Part shown: piece by piece, positions 8,878 through 17,366 of the stretch
Position numbering within the stretch: position 1 is the first letter of the stretch
How the letters are laid out: every line of letters begins with the position of its first letter
DNA from: Sphingomonadaceae bacterium
Lineage (GTDB): Bacteria > Pseudomonadota > Alphaproteobacteria > Sphingomonadales > Sphingomonadaceae
DNA length: 37,082 nucleotides
Direction of reading: 5' to 3'
Assembly: GCA_024645025.1 (NCBI GenBank)
Contig: JAHEGQ010000073.1
Span: 1-37,082, forward strand
Notes under the pieces: model-generated
The model's input: the letters and a program-made list of their open reading frames with translations, nothing else
What the model was told of the DNA's origin: nothing
The model's database searches: none
Position numbers and translations under genes: made by a program

Positions 8878-9651
8878 ATGATGACACAGGCACCCCTTCT
8901 TGACCGTGACCCGGATGCAAAGCTGGCGGCTGGCGGCTTATCGGTCGTGTCCATCGCCAAATCCTATGACAAGCGGGTGGTGCTGTCCGACGTTTCGCTG
9001 TCTGTCGCCCGGGGCGAGGTGGTGGGCCTGCTCGGCCCCAATGGCGCGGGCAAGACGACCTGCTTTTATTCGATCATGGGGCTGGTGAAGCCCGATGGGG
9101 GCCGCATTGAGCTGGACGGTCAGGATATTACGGGCCTGCCCATGTATCGCCGCGCCATTTTGGGCCTTGGCTATTTGCCGCAGGAAACATCGATCTTTCG
9201 GGGCCTGACCGTTGAACAAAATATCATGGCGGTGCTGGAACTGGCCGAACCGGACGCACAGGCCCGAAGCGGCCGGCTGGAACAACTGCTTGATGAATTT
9301 GGCCTGACGCGGCTGCGCACCGCCCCGGCTATGGCGCTTTCCGGTGGGGAGCGGCGGCGCTGCGAAATCGCGCGGGCCTTGGCGGCTGACCCCTCCATCA
9401 TGCTGCTGGACGAACCCTTTGCCGGCATCGATCCGATTTCGATCGCGGATATTCGCGACCTTGTGAAGCAGTTGAAGCAGCGCCAGATCGGCGTGCTGAT
9501 TACAGACCATAATGTTCGTGAGACGCTGGATATCGTGGATCGAGCGTGCATCATCTATGACGGTCGGGTGCTATTTGCCGGCAGCCCGGAAGATTTGGTC
9601 GCGGATGAAAATGTCCGCCGCCTCTATCTGGGAGAAGGCTTTAGCCTATAG
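8878..9651 (+). CDS. lptB: LPS export ABC transporter ATP-binding protein LptB
   Basis: Walker A GPNGAGKTT, signature LSGGERRR, Walker B IMLLDEPFAGIDP, LITDHNVRETL. Confidence 0.96.
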   Translation: MMTQAPLLDRDPDAKLAAGGLSVVSIAKSYDKRVVLSDVSLSVARGEVVGLLGPNGAGKTTCFYSIMGLVKPDGGRIELDGQDITGLPMYRRAILGLGYLPQETSIFRGLTVEQNIMAVLELAEPDAQARSGRLEQLLDEFGLTRLRTAPAMALSGGERRRCEIARALAADPSIMLLDEPFAGIDPISIADIRDLVKQLKQRQIGVLITDHNVRETLDIVDRACIIYDGRVLFAGSPEDLVADENVRRLYLGEGFSL

Positions 9652-9653
9652 CC

Positions 9654-11195
9654 ATGGCGCTCGGCCCGCGTCTTGATCTGCGACAAAGCCAGTCGCTGGT
9701 AATGACGCCACAGTTGCAACAGGCCATCAAGCTGCTGGCGCTTTCAAATCTGGAAATCGAAGCCTTTATTGTCGAAGAAGTGGAACGAAACCCGCTTCTT
9801 GAGGCAGAGCGGGATGCACCTGAAGATCGCTTTGATACCGAAGACACTGCCGATGATGGCGCCGCCCCAGACGATGATCTGGATGGGGGGAGCGGGCCGC
9901 CCGACCCCAGCACCACCGACCACTTGCTGCGCCAGGATGAAGGCCCGGGGGCCGATAGCCCGCTGGACGCCGATTATACCAATGATCTGTTCCACCACGA
10001 CAGCGCGGCAGATGGCGGCCCTGGTTTGGATGGGCGGCTTGGTTTGGACGGTCCGACCAGCAGCAGCAGCTTCGACGATGACGGACCAGATTTTGACAGC
10101 TTTGCCGCAACAGGCCTGTCGTTGCAGGATCATTTGCTGGCACAGGCGGGGGCCGCGCTGTCGGGGCACGCCTATCTGCTTGCCGCCCATATCATCGCGC
10201 AGATTGATGAAGCGGGCTATCTGGTGACGCCTTTGGTCGACATCGCCCTTCAGCTTGGCGTCCCCTTGCCCGAGTGCGAGGCGGCGCTCGCCACCATCCA
10301 GTCCTTTGATCCCACAGGTGTCGGTGCCCGCAGCCTTGCTGAGTGCATCGCCCTTCAAGCGCGCGAAGCTGACCGGCTAGACCCGGCCATGGCCCGCTTG
10401 CTCGACAATCTGGACCTGTTGGCCCTCGGCCGCATTGCCCAGCTGAAACGCATCTGCGCCGTCGATGATGAGGACATGGCCGACATGATCCGCGAAGTCC
10501 GCGGCTATGATCCAAAGCCCGGCCTGCGCTTTGGCGCAGAGCCCGTCCAAAGCATCACGCCCGACATCTTTGTTGTCGCGCGCGGCGCGGGATGGGCCGT
10601 CGAAATCAACAGCGCCAGCCTTCCCCGATTGCTCATCAATCGCAGCTATTATGCCGAATTGCGGCAGGCCGGCTGCGACGATCCGAGTTCCAGAGCCTGG
10701 CTGAATGAATGCCTCACCTCTGCCAATTGGCTGGTCAAGACGCTGGATCAGCGCCAGCGCACCATCCTGAAGGTCGCGTCCGAAATCGTTCGCCAGCAGG
10801 ACGGCTTTTTCCGGCAAGGGGTCAGCCAGCTCAAACCGCTGACCTTGCGCCAGATTGCCGATGTCATCGGGATGCACGAATCAACCGTCAGTCGCGTAAC
10901 CTCCAATAAGTATCTGGCCTGTGCGCGCGGGGTATTTGAGCTGAAATATTTCTTCACCAGCGGCATTGCAGCCGCCGATGGCGGCGACGCCATTTCGGCT
11001 GAGGCCGTGAAAACAGAGATCCGTGCGCTGATTGGCGCGGAAGACCCCAAGGCCATCTTGTCAGACGATACGCTGGTTGATCTGCTCAAGGCCCGGGGCT
11101 TTGACCTCGCGCGCCGCACCGTTGCCAAATATCGCGAGGCAATGGGCATCGGATCATCGGTGCAGCGCCGTCGCCAAAAGGCGATCCGCGGCTGA
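9654..11195 (+). CDS. rpoN: RNA polymerase sigma-54 factor
   Basis: N-terminal LDLRQSQSLVMTPQLQQAIKLLALSNLE, HESTVSRVTSNKYLACARGVFELKYFFTSGI, and RpoN box ARRTVAKYREAMGI. Confidence 0.97.
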   Translation: MALGPRLDLRQSQSLVMTPQLQQAIKLLALSNLEIEAFIVEEVERNPLLEAERDAPEDRFDTEDTADDGAAPDDDLDGGSGPPDPSTTDHLLRQDEGPGADSPLDADYTNDLFHHDSAADGGPGLDGRLGLDGPTSSSSFDDDGPDFDSFAATGLSLQDHLLAQAGAALSGHAYLLAAHIIAQIDEAGYLVTPLVDIALQLGVPLPECEAALATIQSFDPTGVGARSLAECIALQAREADRLDPAMARLLDNLDLLALGRIAQLKRICAVDDEDMADMIREVRGYDPKPGLRFGAEPVQSITPDIFVVARGAGWAVEINSASLPRLLINRSYYAELRQAGCDDPSSRAWLNECLTSANWLVKTLDQRQRTILKVASEIVRQQDGFFRQGVSQLKPLTLRQIADVIGMHESTVSRVTSNKYLACARGVFELKYFFTSGIAAADGGDAISAEAVKTEIRALIGAEDPKAILSDDTLVDLLKARGFDLARRTVAKYREAMGIGSSVQRRRQKAIRG

Positions 11196-11203
11196 CACGC
11201 GGT

Positions 11204-12007
11204 TCAGCCGATCTGGTTCAGCCAGATCAGCGCCACTGTGCCTGCCACAATGCGGTACCAGGCAAAGGGGGTGAAGCCATAGCGCGTCACAACCGCCAGA
11301 AATGCCTTAATGACACCCAGCGCGACCACGAACGACACACCAAAGCCCAAGGCGATATTGCTAATGTCGTGCGCCGCCAAAGCCGCGCCTTCCTTGTAAA
11401 GCGCCAGCGCAGTCGCCCCCATCATCGTCGGGATCGCGACAAAAAAGCTGAACTCTGCAGCGGTCTTGCGGGAAATGCCCATGGCGCGCGCACCCATGAT
11501 GGTCGCCCCAGAACGACTGACGCCCGGGATCATCGACAGGCACTGAACAACCCCGATGGACAGGGCTGTCTTCCAGCTCATCGCCTCTACGCTTTCCGTG
11601 TGCGACCCACGCGCGACGCGCTCGATCACCAAAATGGCGACACCGCCCAAAATCAGCGCCCAAGCAACAATCGCCGGCGTTTCCAGCATCGCCTTAATCG
11701 CCTTGTAAGCGAGCGCGCCCATGAAGGCCGACGGCAAAAAGCCCAAAAGGATGTTGCGGGTAAAACGCAGCGGCCCTTCCTGCCATGAAAAAAGCCCAAC
11801 CGCGACATCCCAGAAGCGTCGCCAATAGAGCACCAAGACCGCCAGAATGGCCCCCAGCTGGATCACGACGTCAAACGCCCCGCCCGACCCGTCCTTGAAC
11901 CCCAGCAACGTGCCCGCCAAGACCAGATGGCCCGTCGACGACACAGGAATGAACTCTGTCAGTCCCTCGACGATGCCCAACAGGATGACGGTCGCTAGGT
12001 CGCTCAT
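11204..12007 (-). CDS. uppP: Undecaprenyl-diphosphate phosphatase
   Basis: LGIVEGLTEFIPVSSTGHLVLAG and GVSRSGATIMGARAMGISRKTAAEFSFFVAIPTM BacA/UppP signatures; true start is ATG at 12007, not the ORF-track 12268. Confidence 0.95.
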   Translation of the reverse strand: MSDLATVILLGIVEGLTEFIPVSSTGHLVLAGTLLGFKDGSGGAFDVVIQLGAILAVLVLYWRRFWDVAVGLFSWQEGPLRFTRNILLGFLPSAFMGALAYKAIKAMLETPAIVAWALILGGVAILVIERVARGSHTESVEAMSWKTALSIGVVQCLSMIPGVSRSGATIMGARAMGISRKTAAEFSFFVAIPTMMGATALALYKEGAALAAHDISNIALGFGVSFVVALGVIKAFLAVVTRYGFTPFAWYRIVAGTVALIWLNQIG

Positions 12008-12930
12008 GCAGCGGCTCCAAACCGGCCATGGCGGCGATAGATCAGCAACCAGCCCGGTGCGACGGCATCCAACGGGGTTGCGACGACACCCAGCGCCGAC
12101 AGGCCCTTGCCCTTGGCCGACACCACATTGTCCGACTGTAGCATCAGCCATTGGTCCCGCGTGATCGGGGCACCCGGCAGCCACCCGGTCAGCGTGGCCA
12201 GCGCGGCGGCCGCAAAATCCGGCACATCGATGAAAAAGCGCGACCGGCCGGTCTTCGCGGCGATCCATTCATTGATCTCGCGCATCGACAGGACTTGGGG
12301 ACCGCCCAGTTCAAACACCTTACCCGCATGAGCGGCCGGGTTTGCGACAAGCGCGGCCACGGCATGGCCGACATCACCGGCAAAAACCGGCTGGAACTTG
12401 GTCTTGCCACCAATCACCGGAATGATCGGGAACGCACGGATCAGCGCTGCAAAGCGATTGATAAAGGCATCCTCCCGCCCAAAGATGATCGAGGGGCGCA
12501 AGAGGATGGCCTTGGCGAAGGCTGCACGAACGGCGGCTTCGCCTTCGCCCTTGGTTCGGCCATAGGCCGACGGGCTTTCCGCATCGGCACCAATGGCCGA
12601 CATATGGATCAGGGTTTTCACGCCAGCGCGCGCGGCTGCCTCGGCGACATGGCGCGCGCCCTCTACATGGATGCGCTGCATATCGGCAAAGCTGCCAACC
12701 AGATTGACGACCGCATCGGCCCCGGCAACAGCTGCGACCAAGGTCTGCGGACGCGTAATATCTGCCGCAACATACGTGATCTGGCCCAGATTCGCCTGCG
12801 CCTTCAGGTAATAGGCATTTTTGGGACGGCGTTCTGCCACGCGCACGCGCGCGCCGCTGCGCAACAGCGCCTCAACCACATAGCGACCGACAAAGCCGCC
12901 GCCGCCAAAAACCGTCACTAGCGTGTCTGT
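12004..12930 (-). CDS. Complex I NDUFA9 subunit-like NAD(P)-binding protein (atypical SDR)
   Basis: MTDTLVTVFGGGGFVGRYVVEALLRSGARVRVAERRP...; overlaps the uppP start by 4 nt. MTDT start chosen among several closely spaced Met codons. Confidence 0.87.
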   Translation of the reverse strand, partial: TDTLVTVFGGGGFVGRYVVEALLRSGARVRVAERRPKNAYYLKAQANLGQITYVAADITRPQTLVAAVAGADAVVNLVGSFADMQRIHVEGARHVAEAAARAGVKTLIHMSAIGADAESPSAYGRTKGEGEAAVRAAFAKAILLRPSIIFGREDAFINRFAALIRAFPIIPVIGGKTKFQPVFAGDVGHAVAALVANPAAHAGKVFELGGPQVLSMREINEWIAAKTGRSRFFIDVPDFAAAALATLTGWLPGAPITRDQWLMLQSDNVVSAKGKGLSALGVVATPLDAVAPGWLLIYRRHGRFGAAA

Positions 12931-13059
12931 CATCATTCCCAACATCAAAACCAAACGGGCCTATGCCAATGCCCGCGCCAACGCCTGTTGACAAGCGCGA
13001 ATGGCCCCCGTAATCGCGCCGCTTCAATCCGCAGCGATCCGGGATCGGATCCGCGCCGT

Positions 13060-13146
<87 letters not shown>

Positions 13147-13185
13147 TTTCTTGTCGACGACCTATGGCGTTCGCCCTTGGGCCCC

Positions 13186-13202
13186 GCCTATCGCGGATAG
13201 GC
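13186..13202 (+). terminator. Possible short terminator downstream of tRNA-Leu
   Basis: gcctatc-gcg-gataggc perfect 7-bp stem followed by cttt; the T tract is short. Confidence 0.4.
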
Positions 13203-13211
13203 CTTTCACGA

Positions 13212-14165
13212 TCAGCCGCGGATAAAATCCGCGCTGGTCATGTCTGCGGCCAAACGCAGCGCACCCAAGCGGCGGGCCCAAAAGCTCTCCGCCCCATCGG
13301 CCAACCGCCACGCATGGAGCCGGCGCGTAAAAAGCTGCAGATCATATTCGGCGCTGATGCCTATGGCGCCGTGGACGGCATGGGCAATGCCCGCAATCTC
13401 GGCGGCAGCGATACTCGTGACGTGCTTGGCGGAGGCCGCTGCCTGTTCGGTGGGGGGCAATCCTGATGCGCACCCAATTTGGGCCGCAATCCGCGCGGCG
13501 ATGACGTGTTCAGCCATCACGGCCAATTGCTGTTGGATGGCCTGTTGCTTGGCTATGGGCTTGCCAAACTGAACGCGGTCATTCGCATAGTCCACCGTCA
13601 TCTCCAGCAAGCGGGCAGAGGCCCCGGCAATGGCAGCCGCCCGCAGCACTGCGGCTATCGGCAAGAGGCCGCCCGATGGGGCCACCCCAAGGGCAACGGC
13701 GTGGGACTGGCAGCGCAGTGTGGCGGCCAAAGGCGCATGCTCCCCCGCAGGGACCGCCTCAGCCACCTCGGCAAGCGTCAGGCGCCCGTCCGCTTCTGCC
13801 ACTGCCCAACGGGCGTGTGCCCCACCCAAAACGGGCCAGCGACTGTCCTTGGGCATAAGGACGATTGGTCCGTCGGGCAGCTTGCCGCCGGCAGCAGCGA
13901 TCAGCGCCCGCGCGATCATGGTTTCGCCCACGGGCAGGGGCATGGCAAAGCGGCCCAAGGCCATCAGCAACGGCCCAATTTCCGCAAGGCCAAGCCCCGC
14001 ACCGCCCGCCGCTTCCGGCACAAGGGCGTCCAGATAGCCCGAGCCAGAAACCGCCGCCCAAAGCGCGTCGGCAGACCCGCCCGCATCAATCGCGTGTACA
14101 ACAGCGGGGCTGCACGCGTCCGCCAACAGGCGCACAAAGGGATCAATCAGGATATCTTCGGCCAT
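13212..14165 (-). CDS. Acyl-CoA dehydrogenase family protein (short, 317 aa)
   Basis: LDALVPEAAGGAGLGLAEIGPLLMALGRFAMPLPVGETMIA and VDYANDRVQFGKPIAKQQAIQQQLAVMAEHVIAARIAA ACAD motifs. Confidence 0.9.
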   Translation of the reverse strand: MAEDILIDPFVRLLADACSPAVVHAIDAGGSADALWAAVSGSGYLDALVPEAAGGAGLGLAEIGPLLMALGRFAMPLPVGETMIARALIAAAGGKLPDGPIVLMPKDSRWPVLGGAHARWAVAEADGRLTLAEVAEAVPAGEHAPLAATLRCQSHAVALGVAPSGGLLPIAAVLRAAAIAGASARLLEMTVDYANDRVQFGKPIAKQQAIQQQLAVMAEHVIAARIAAQIGCASGLPPTEQAAASAKHVTSIAAAEIAGIAHAVHGAIGISAEYDLQLFTRRLHAWRLADGAESFWARRLGALRLAADMTSADFIRG

Positions 14166-15343
14166 CAGCGCAACCCCAATCCGCGCGCGATGATGCCGCG
14201 CAGAATTTCACGCGTGCCGCCGCGCAAGGAAAAGCTGGGCGCGACCTGCGTGACATAAAGCAGCGTGCGATACAGGTCTGCGTCCACCGTCTCATCCGGG
14301 TGCGCCGCCAGATCATCGCCAATCAGCCGCGGCACATCCTGTTCAAACCCCGTCCCCAAATCCTTGACGAGCGAAGCTTCAACAACCGGGCTTTCGCCCG
14401 CCGCCAGCCGCGCCGTGCAAGCGACCGACATCGCGCGCAGCACGGACAGCCGGGCCGTCAACCCACCCAGCAGCGTCAGGCGCGCATGATCGTCCCGGCC
14501 CACCGCCTTTAGGTGCCGGGCCCAGGCATCCAGCAAGACGACGCTGGAATAAATCCGTTCGGGCCCGCTGCGTTCAAAGGCGAGTTCGGCCGTCACCTGA
14601 TGCCAGCCCTGCCCTTCGGCCCCAACCAGCGCGTCTTCGCCCAAATCCACATTGTCGAAAAAGACTTCGGCAAAATGCGCATCGCCCGTCAGATCGGTGA
14701 TCGGGCGGATATCGACGCCGGGCGCCTTTAAATCGATGATGAGCTGCGACAGCCCGGCATTGCGGTCTTCGGGGCCACCCGATGTGCGCACCAACGCGAT
14801 CATATAATCGCTGTGCATCGAATTGGTCGTCCAGATTTTCTGGCCGTTGACGCGCCAGCCCGTGGCCGTGCGTTCCGCCCGGGTGCGCACGCTGGCCAGA
14901 TCAGATCCGGACCCCGGCTCGCTCATCCCGATGCAGAAAAAGGCGTCGCCCCGGCAGATGCGGGGCAGATAAAATTGGCGTTGCGCCTCTGTGCCGTAAT
15001 TCAGGATCAACGGCGCGCTTTGCCGGTCTGCAATCCAGTGCGCCGCCACGGGTGCGCCCGCCGACAGCAATTCTTCCACCACGACAAAGCGGGCAAAAGG
15101 CCCCCGTCCTGCGCCGCCATAAGCGGGCGGCAAGGTCAGCCCCAGATAGCCGGCGGCCCCCAAGGCCCGGCTGAACGCGGCATCAAAGCCCTGCCACGAC
15201 CGCGCCCGCTGGTCCATCGGCCGATCCCGAATGGCATCCGCAATCAGCGCCCGCACCGGCGCCCGCAGCGCCTCATCCTCTGCCGGGATGCTGGACAATG
15301 TCAGACTGTCAAACACGCGCATTCCTTCCGTTAAGCGCGTCAT
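14165..15343 (-). CDS. Acyl-CoA dehydrogenase (392 aa)
   Basis: CIGMSEPGSGSDLASVRTRAERTATGWRVNGQKIWTTNSMHSDYMI is the ACAD signature; start/stop overlap TGATG with the short ACAD. Confidence 0.93.
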   Translation of the reverse strand: MTRLTEGMRVFDSLTLSSIPAEDEALRAPVRALIADAIRDRPMDQRARSWQGFDAAFSRALGAAGYLGLTLPPAYGGAGRGPFARFVVVEELLSAGAPVAAHWIADRQSAPLILNYGTEAQRQFYLPRICRGDAFFCIGMSEPGSGSDLASVRTRAERTATGWRVNGQKIWTTNSMHSDYMIALVRTSGGPEDRNAGLSQLIIDLKAPGVDIRPITDLTGDAHFAEVFFDNVDLGEDALVGAEGQGWHQVTAELAFERSGPERIYSSVVLLDAWARHLKAVGRDDHARLTLLGGLTARLSVLRAMSVACTARLAAGESPVVEASLVKDLGTGFEQDVPRLIGDDLAAHPDETVDADLYRTLLYVTQVAPSFSLRGGTREILRGIIARGLGLR

Positions 15344-15346
15344 CCC

Positions 15347-15670
15347 ATGAGACCGCGCTGTTTGGCAAGAATGGTCGGAAGTTTAGGTGTTGCGGGGTGC
15401 CTTTGGTTCGCTGATGATGGCGGTCACTACATCGCGCCCCGGTTTAAGGGGCCGACTGACGCGTTTAATCATTTTGCGCAGAACCGAACCGTCAATCGCG
15501 GTCGGTACCGCGTGATGGAGGACAGATGGGCGCAGGCGCTGAAGCAAGGGAAAAAGGTTTATGTGGAGATTCGCCCCGCCTATGCGGGGCACTCCAAGCG
15601 GCCCTTCCGATTGGATGTAAAATTCGACATCAATGGACAACAAAGCATAGACCGGTTTTCAAATGAGTGA
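15347..15670 (+). pseudogene. Orphan C-terminal toxin fragment, DNA/RNA non-specific endonuclease (Endonuclease_NS_2-like)
   Basis: DDGGHYIAPRFKGPTDAFNHFAQNRTVNRGRYRVMEDRWAQALKQGKKVYVEIRPAYAGHSKRPFRLDVKFDINGQQ matches my memory of the family pattern (D.GGH.IA..F.GP.....N..........N.....WA.AL..GK.V.V.I.P.Y.G.S.RP....V...I.G). No leader, delivery domain or credible RBS; an in-frame TAA lies 12 nt before the first ATG. Confidence 0.65.
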
Positions 15671-15681
15671 GGTGATGGGAT

Positions 15682-16113
15682 ATGGATGACATCACCCGGC
15701 AGGCATTGGCTGAACTGATTGGTTTCTTTCTGCACGGAAAAAGGACCTTGCATCATTCAAAGATGCTTTTCATCGGATTCTTTGACCCTCAGATTTGTTC
15801 ATGGTCCGTTTTTGAAGACGAGGGTGAAAGGCTACGCTACGTCGATTTGAGTTACGATGAACTTGACACATTCTGTGAAGAAGTTTTCGATATCTGGAAA
15901 GCCCAACCGCAAACGCATCAGTGGCAGACGCTGGAAGCCCTTTTGGAGGGAGACGAGATCAAGCTGCATTTCTTCTATGCAGACAAGCCGCTTGGTAATG
16001 ACGAGGATTTTCCGCCGCGAGAGCCCATTATCCAAAAATATTTCGGCGACAATCCGATTGTCTATCCCCCGCTTCCGCATCTGGGGCCAGATGATTTGGG
16101 GTTCGAATTGTAA
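15682..16113 (+). CDS. Probable immunity protein, YezG/DUF600-like
   Basis: 143 aa acidic protein (LSYDELDTFCEEVFDIWKAQPQTHQWQTLEALLEGDEIKLHFFYADKPLGNDEDFPPREPIIQKYFG) with a DUF600-like layout; starts 11 nt after the toxin-like ORF, preceded by gaggtgat SD. Confidence 0.6.
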   Translation: MDDITRQALAELIGFFLHGKRTLHHSKMLFIGFFDPQICSWSVFEDEGERLRYVDLSYDELDTFCEEVFDIWKAQPQTHQWQTLEALLEGDEIKLHFFYADKPLGNDEDFPPREPIIQKYFGDNPIVYPPLPHLGPDDLGFEL

Positions 16114-16120
16114 AGCGACC

Positions 16121-16160
16121 AGGCCCCGCCCGCCATTTTGGCGCGGGGCGGGCGGCCTTT
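16121..16160 (+). terminator. GC-rich terminator-like hairpin after the immunity gene
   Basis: ccgcccgcc ... ggcgggcgg stem ending in ccttt, 8-47 nt after the immunity stop codon. Confidence 0.55.
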
Positions 16161-16234
16161 GAACACATCACCTAAGGGTGGGTGGAACCGCCCCCGAAGG
16201 CGCGGCCCATCTCACCCGGTTTTTGCGTGGATCG

Positions 16235-17290
16235 TTACTCCGCCGCGACGCCCGCTGCGGCGAACATATCGGCTTCCGATGCTGCTTCGGTGTCGCCGTC
16301 ATTGGCGGCCTTGGTCGATTTGCGGCGGTCGAAGCTATCCCACACGTCGTTCCAATTCCCGCGCGTGGCCGCCTTGGCATATTCTGTCGCGCGGGTTTCA
16401 AAGAAGTTCGCGTGCTCCACGCCGTTCAACAACGGCGCCAGCCACGGCAGCGGATGTTCTTCCACCATATAGATTTGCGGCAAGCCCAGCTGGCCCAAAC
16501 GCCAATCGGCGATATAGCGGATGTAGCGCTTGATTTCCTTGGCCGTCATCCCCGGCACCGGGCCCATTTCAAAGGCCAGATCGATGAAGCTATCCTCCAA
16601 ACGGACAACCTTCTGGCAGCAATCGATAATATCTTCCTTCACTGCCTTGGTCAGGCAGTCGCGTTCCTTCACAAAGGCGTGGAACAGGCGGGTGATGCCT
16701 TCGCAGTGCAGCGATTCATCGCGGACCGACCAGGTGACGATCTGGCCCATGCCCTTCATCTTGTTAAAGCGCGGGAAGTTCATCAGCATCGCAAACGAAG
16801 CGAACAGCTGAACGCCTTCGGTAAAGCCACCAAACATGGCGAGCGTGCGCGCAATATCCTGATCATTATCGACGCCGAACTGGTGCATATAATTGCACTT
16901 GTCCGCCATTTCCTGATAATCGAGGAAGGCCGAATATTCGGTTTCCGGAATGCCGATCGTGTCCAGCAGGTGCGAATAGGCAGCGATGTGGACCGTTTCC
17001 ATGTTGGAAAAGGCCGTCAGCATCATCTTGATTTCGGTCGGCTTGAACACCCGGCCATATTTGTCGTGATAGCAATCCTGCACCTCGACATCGGCTTGGG
17101 TGAAAAACCGGAAAATCTGGGTCAGCAGATTGCGTTCATGCTCGCTGATCTTTTGCGCCCAGTCGCGGCAATCTTCGCCCAGCGGCACTTCTTCGGGCAG
17201 CCAGTGGATCTGTTGCTGGCGCTTCCAGAAATCATAGGCCCAGGGATATTCAAAGGGCTTGTAGGACTTGCGAGCTTCGAGCAGCGACAT
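16235..17290 (-). CDS. nrdB: Ribonucleoside-diphosphate reductase beta subunit, class Ia-like
   Basis: FFTQADVEVQDCYHDKYGRVFKPTEIKMMLTAFSNMETVHIAAYSHLLDTIG and SVRDESLHCEG R2 iron-ligand motifs; SD AAGGAAGAAG upstream. Confidence 0.96.
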   Translation of the reverse strand: MSLLEARKSYKPFEYPWAYDFWKRQQQIHWLPEEVPLGEDCRDWAQKISEHERNLLTQIFRFFTQADVEVQDCYHDKYGRVFKPTEIKMMLTAFSNMETVHIAAYSHLLDTIGIPETEYSAFLDYQEMADKCNYMHQFGVDNDQDIARTLAMFGGFTEGVQLFASFAMLMNFPRFNKMKGMGQIVTWSVRDESLHCEGITRLFHAFVKERDCLTKAVKEDIIDCCQKVVRLEDSFIDLAFEMGPVPGMTAKEIKRYIRYIADWRLGQLGLPQIYMVEEHPLPWLAPLLNGVEHANFFETRATEYAKAATRGNWNDVWDSFDRRKSTKAANDGDTEAASEADMFAAAGVAAE

Positions 17291-17319
17291 TTTCTTCTTC
17301 CTTAAATTACGGCAGGCCA

Positions 17320-17366
17320 GAGTGCTTCCATTGTCAGTGACCCCGTCACTGACAAGCTAAGCACTC
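17320..17366 (-). promoter_or_regulatory. Strong hairpin spanning the nrdA 3' end and the nrdA-nrdB spacer
   Basis: + strand gagtgctt-cca-ttgtcagtgac-ccc-gtcactgacaa-gct-aagcactc: perfect 11-bp stem with 3-nt loop, plus an outer perfect 8-bp stem across a 3x3 internal loop. Confidence 0.85.

Noticed and set aside
15573-15590. gccccgc-ctat-gcggggc hairpin as a terminator inside the toxin fragment
   Set aside because: Lies within coding sequence, no T tract; probably incidental to GC-rich codons.
16178-17305. 375-aa plus-strand ORF opposite nrdB
   Set aside because: Antisense artefact of nrdB; no recognisable motifs.
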